Assembly (NCBI RefSeq): GCF_002796605.1
Contig: NZ_CP024923.1
Span: 2,335,001 to 2,399,000, forward strand
Length of the DNA: 64,000 nucleotides
Source: Sphingomonas psychrotolerans
GTDB lineage: Bacteria > Pseudomonadota > Alphaproteobacteria > Sphingomonadales > Sphingomonadaceae
Reading direction: 5' to 3'
Made by a program: the position numbers and the translations under genes. The stretch's first letter is position 1. Each line of letters opens with the position of its first letter. Positions 61,153-64,000 of the stretch are shown piece after piece. The notes beneath the pieces were generated by a model. The model was not told the DNA's origin. It ran no database searches and worked only from the letters and a program-made list of their open reading frames with translations.

Positions 61153-61470
61153 GTGAAACAAGCAGTTCTTTTAGCATGCGCTTTTATCCTGACGCTCAGT
61201 GCAGAAGACCTGCATGCGCAAACGACCGAACAACAGCGTTCTGAAGGGGAGTTCGTTCGGGCTCTGATCCGAGCGCAAGACGCTAATGATTGTCGCCTTG
61301 CCCTTCGCCTAATCGACAAACGCGAAGGTGTCGTTCAATCGCAACTGAAAGAGCTCAACCGGAATAGAGATCGTCGCGCCTCCGCACGGGACAGGCAGAG
61401 GACGTATTTACTTGAGCAAATTCGCGGCTTGGAAAATCGGCGAGTCGTTACGAGCCGAGAATGTCTGTAA
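61153..61470 (+). CDS. Small exported hypothetical protein in low-GC context
   Basis: 105 residues from the GTG at 61153, where a signal peptide begins (KQAVLLACAFILTLSAEDLHA); GGAG lies about 10 nt upstream. The longer frame from 60997 has a non-hydrophobic, arginine-rich leader and is less likely. The mature part is a charged helix with a coiled-coil look (VVQSQLKELNRNRDRRASAR) and two Cys residues, one in ANDCRLAL and one at the end, which could form a disulphide. GC content and codon choice (TTA, CTT, AAT) differ clearly from flanking genes, suggesting recent acquisition. No known family is recognised. Confidence 0.55.
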   Translation: MKQAVLLACAFILTLSAEDLHAQTTEQQRSEGEFVRALIRAQDANDCRLALRLIDKREGVVQSQLKELNRNRDRRASARDRQRTYLLEQIRGLENRRVVTSRECL

Positions 61471-61595
61471 GCGTCAGCCTCCGCTTTCGGGTTTCGCGCC
61501 GGCCAACCTGATTGGCGGCAAATGGGGCGTTAGCGGTCATTCAGGCCAGTGGATCACTCACATATATAGACCCCTGGAGGGAGGGCAAGCCGAGC

Positions 61596-62900
61596 CTATC
61601 TCCGCTTCGCCACCTCGACTGCATAGACATGGTTGGCGCCTTCGAAATTGGCGCGGAAAACGATCCATTTGCCGTCGGGGGTGAAGGTCATGTTGGGCTC
61701 GAGCCGGTAATCGTGCTTGCGCATGTCGACGAGCTTTTCGGCATCGAGCGTCCCCGGCGCGATCAGGTTCTCCGCGCCAGGCGCATGGATGCCGGCGACG
61801 TCGGGAATGTCCCTGGGCGTGAACAGATAAAGATATTTGCCGTCCGGCGCGTGCGCGACCATCTCGCTGTCGCCGCCGTCGCCCGAGAATTGCGCGCGCC
61901 CCGGTGCCTGATTGAAATGCACCGACCATTCATTGCGCTCGACATTGTACCAGCGGCGCTTTCCGCTCGCGAGGTCGTAGCCGGCGAGCCAGAACACTTC
62001 GCCGCGCGGGGTCTGGAGATCGTACCAGATCGTCTTGCCGTCGGGCGAGAAGAACTCGTGGCCGGCGATCTCCATGTTCATCGTGCGATTGTGGACGAGG
62101 CGTTTGTCGCTCCCGTCGGCGCGGATCGTCCAGATCCGGTCGACCTTGTGCCACGGCCCCTCGTGGCAATACAATATCTGCTGCGGATCGCTCGGCGAGA
62201 ACTGTACATGGTTGAGCCAGTCGGTCGAGGCGGTGACGAGCTTGCGCGCGCCGGTCTTCACGTCGATCGTGAAGATCTCCATCGGGATCTTGGCCTCGAG
62301 CCGCTCGTTGAGCCGCACTTCCTTGGCCTCGGCATAGGTCATCGGGCGGCCGTCGGGCCAGTTGGCGGCGTATTGCGCCTGGCCGAAGCGGCTGTTGTCG
62401 GCAGGCTTCGCGCCCGGCTGGAGCGGCTTGTCGTTCTCCGCCCATTGGCCGAGCAGCAGGGTCTCGTCGGCGTTGATCGATCCGATGAAGCCGCGATCCA
62501 CCTCCGCGATCTTGCGCACCTTGCCGCTGTCGATATCCACCGCGAAGATCGCCCAAGACCCGCCGTCCGGCCCGCGTCTTTGATAATAAGCCGTGCGGGT
62601 CTTGCGGCCGGTGAACAGCAGGATGGCGCCGTTCTGCCTGACCAGAGGCGTCACTTCCCACGTCTTGAGATCGACCACCGAGATCCCGCCGGGCACCGAG
62701 ACCACCATCTTGTCGCCCTCAGGCGTATAGCTGTTCTGGTGAAAATAGAGGCTCGCCGTGCCCGCCTCTCGGCTGATCCGGATCACCCTGTGCCCGGTGA
62801 GCGTGTCCACCCACTCCGCCGCCGGATCGGCCGCCGCGGTTCCCGCCAGCGCCAGCGCCATTGCCGCGAGGCCTTGGCAAATCGCACGTCCCGGCCGCAT
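61596..62900 (-). CDS. Oligogalacturonate lyase family protein (PL22), with signal peptide
   Basis: 434 residues from ATG 62900, where a signal peptide starts (AICQGLAAMALALAGTAAA); an earlier start at 62933 adds only 11 residues. The seven-bladed propeller shows the PL22 pattern: YFHQNSYTPEGDKMVVSVPG, WLNHVQFSPSDPQQILYCHE, NMEIAGHEFFSPDGKTIWYD and MTFTPDGKWIVFRANFEGA, with His residues in NHVQFSP and GHEFFSP where the metal ligands lie. Family members split short oligogalacturonates or unsaturated digalacturonate. Most characterised members are cytoplasmic, so the signal peptide here is unusual. It is divergent from the GPH transporter gene. Confidence 0.85.
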   Translation of the reverse strand: MRPGRAICQGLAAMALALAGTAAADPAAEWVDTLTGHRVIRISREAGTASLYFHQNSYTPEGDKMVVSVPGGISVVDLKTWEVTPLVRQNGAILLFTGRKTRTAYYQRRGPDGGSWAIFAVDIDSGKVRKIAEVDRGFIGSINADETLLLGQWAENDKPLQPGAKPADNSRFGQAQYAANWPDGRPMTYAEAKEVRLNERLEAKIPMEIFTIDVKTGARKLVTASTDWLNHVQFSPSDPQQILYCHEGPWHKVDRIWTIRADGSDKRLVHNRTMNMEIAGHEFFSPDGKTIWYDLQTPRGEVFWLAGYDLASGKRRWYNVERNEWSVHFNQAPGRAQFSGDGGDSEMVAHAPDGKYLYLFTPRDIPDVAGIHAPGAENLIAPGTLDAEKLVDMRKHDYRLEPNMTFTPDGKWIVFRANFEGANHVYAVEVAKRR

Positions 62901-63001
62901 CCTCGCTCTCCCGACGACTTGATGTCGTTCCACATATCATGATAGCCGTTCAAAATATGGAGTAAAGAACAGGCTTGGCCTGTCGCCCGAGAGGAATCTG
63001 C
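62901..63001. promoter_or_regulatory. Divergent promoter region PL22 / GPH transporter
   Basis: A 101-bp region with a perfect 10-bp palindrome TATCATGATA (62935-62944) near its centre and AT-rich flanks (TTCAAAATATGGAGTAAAGAA). One operator could control both genes; the palindrome is about 35 bp from the PL22 start and 58 bp from the transporter start. The transporter start is preceded by GAGAGGAA. Confidence 0.45.
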
Positions 63002-64000
63002 ATGGCCACCAGCGCGCCCGCGCCCACCGCTTCCGGGCAACGCCCCGTCCGCCTGATCAACTATCTCGCTTACGGCTCGAACGACGTGCTCGGCGCGGGT
63101 TCGATGGCGGTGATTTCGGGCTGGGTGCTGTTCTTCTACACCACTTTCTGCGGGCTGGATGCGTGGCAGGCAGGCCTGATCTTCCTCGTCGCGCGCGTGC
63201 TCGACGCGATCGCCTCGCCGATCATCGGCCATATCTCCGATAATATGGGCCAGACCCCGCTCGGCCGCCGCTTCGGCCGGCGACGCTTCTTCATCCTCGC
63301 CGCGATTCCCTTGCTTCCCAGCTTCGCGATCATGTGGATCGCCGGCCAGGGCTTCTGGTATTATCTCGTCACCTACGTCCTGTTCGAACTGGTCTACGCG
63401 ATGGAGATCATCCCGTACGAGACGCTCGCCGCGGAGATGGGCAAGGACTTCAAGACCAAGGCCAAGTTCGCCACCACCCGCATCCTCTTCGCCCAGGCCA
63501 GCGCGATCCTCGCGGGCTTCCTGCCCGGCTGGCTGATCGAGGCGCTGGGCAAGGACAGCGCCGACACCTTCCTCTACATGGGCATATTGTTCACGGCGCT
63601 GTTCATGCTGGCGGCGGGCCTGCTTTTTCTGTTCAGCTGGGAGCGCCCGGCATCGGAAGTCGCGGCGCTGCGCCCGGCGGGCGATCAGAAGCCCAGCCTC
63701 GGATCGGCAGTGAAGGCGCTGTACCGCAATTTGTTCTCCACCTTCCGCATCCGTGCCTTCCGGCTCCACCTCGGCATGTATCTGGGCGGCTATATCAGCC
63801 AGGACGTGTTCAACGCCGCCTTCACCTTCTTCGTGGTGTTCGCGCTGGCCGGGTCGATCACTGTCGCCTCCTCGCTGCTCGGCACGATGTACATGGTCCA
63901 GTTCGTCGCCGTGGCGATCGCCAGCTATGTGGCGCTGCGCAAGTCGCCGTCGCGGGCCTATCAGCTCGCTGCGATCAGCTTCGCGATCGGCGTCGTCGCC
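63002..64000 (+). CDS. GPH/MFS-family glycoside-cation symporter, 3'-truncated
   Basis: 333 codons from ATG 63002 are open to the right edge, so the C-terminus is missing (family length about 450-500). Features of the MFS_2/GPH group: N-terminal SGQRPVRLINYLAYGSNDVL, the loop ASPIIGHISDNMGQTPLGRR with the conserved Asp and Arg-rich end, then helix pairs FFILAAIPLLPSFAIMW and MEIIPYETLAAEM. GPH proteins import oligosaccharides or uronides with Na or H. Divergent from PL22, it probably imports oligogalacturonates or their unsaturated products, linking to a galacturonate pathway beyond the window. Confidence 0.88.
   Translation, partial: MATSAPAPTASGQRPVRLINYLAYGSNDVLGAGSMAVISGWVLFFYTTFCGLDAWQAGLIFLVARVLDAIASPIIGHISDNMGQTPLGRRFGRRRFFILAAIPLLPSFAIMWIAGQGFWYYLVTYVLFELVYAMEIIPYETLAAEMGKDFKTKAKFATTRILFAQASAILAGFLPGWLIEALGKDSADTFLYMGILFTALFMLAAGLLFLFSWERPASEVAALRPAGDQKPSLGSAVKALYRNLFSTFRIRAFRLHLGMYLGGYISQDVFNAAFTFFVVFALAGSITVASSLLGTMYMVQFVAVAIASYVALRKSPSRAYQLAAISFAIGVVA

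Overview
The window is high-GC alphaproteobacterial chromosome, most likely from Sphingomonas or a close sphingomonad. Reasons are the gene content (TonB-dependent receptors of the Xanthomonas/Caulobacter type, a DUF4167 protein, paired DUF4139 proteins, PUL-associated tryptophan halogenase homologues), frequent TTG/GTG starts, ATGA and TGATG gene overlaps, and GC-rich palindromic intergenic repeats. This is family-level pattern recognition; no database was consulted.

Housekeeping flank, 1-15.8 kb. A 5'-truncated polysaccharide flippase, a CBS-pair protein and a small membrane protein come first. Then follow two tandem DUF4139 exported proteins, the second gene in line preceded by a hairpin that buries its ribosome binding site, and a DUF4167 protein with an 11-copy hexapeptide repeat. 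The translation operon hisS-prfA-prmC runs on the minus strand. Divergent from it lie a 23-codon ORF with a near-perfect Shine-Dalgarno, a GNRA-capped hairpin, and a complete RND efflux operon (adaptor, pump, outer-membrane factor).

Galactose/arabinose block, 15.8-31.3 kb. Minus-strand genes encode an SGLT-type symporter, DgoK, DgoA and two tryptophan-halogenase-family flavoproteins, one with the catalytic signature and one without. A FadR-type GntR regulator is divergent. After a methyl-accepting chemotaxis protein come a GH43, a GH5-like hydrolase, aldose 1-epimerase and an IlvD/Edd dehydratase, with a divergent galactose/arabinose 1-dehydrogenase. Together these give uptake and an oxidative De Ley-Doudoroff-type route, although no lactonase is visible.

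Rhamnogalacturonan-I block, 31.6-64 kb. Two TonB-dependent receptors head sets of pectin enzymes: PL11 lyase, two CE12 acetylesterases, GH28, GH35, two GH105/88 unsaturated rhamnogalacturonyl hydrolases, GH115, a BNR_4 protein, GH43 and PL22. Rhamnose freed by GH105 can be handled by rhamnose mutarotase (RhaM) and what looks like the whole phosphate-free L-rhamnose pathway described from Sphingomonas: 1-dehydrogenase, lactonase, RhmD dehydratase, 4-dehydrogenase and diketo-acid hydrolase giving pyruvate and L-lactate. An MFS importer and an IclR regulator go with it. The galacturonate branch is not in the window; PL22 and a GPH-family transporter at the right edge suggest it continues outside.

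The locus therefore reads as an integrated RG-I utilisation region: outer-membrane import, periplasmic deacetylation and backbone/side-chain cleavage, cytoplasmic splitting of the unsaturated disaccharide, then oxidative catabolism of rhamnose and of galactose/arabinose. A low-GC patch at 60.6-61.5 kb interrupts it. No tRNA, rRNA, CRISPR array or intact insertion sequence was seen.
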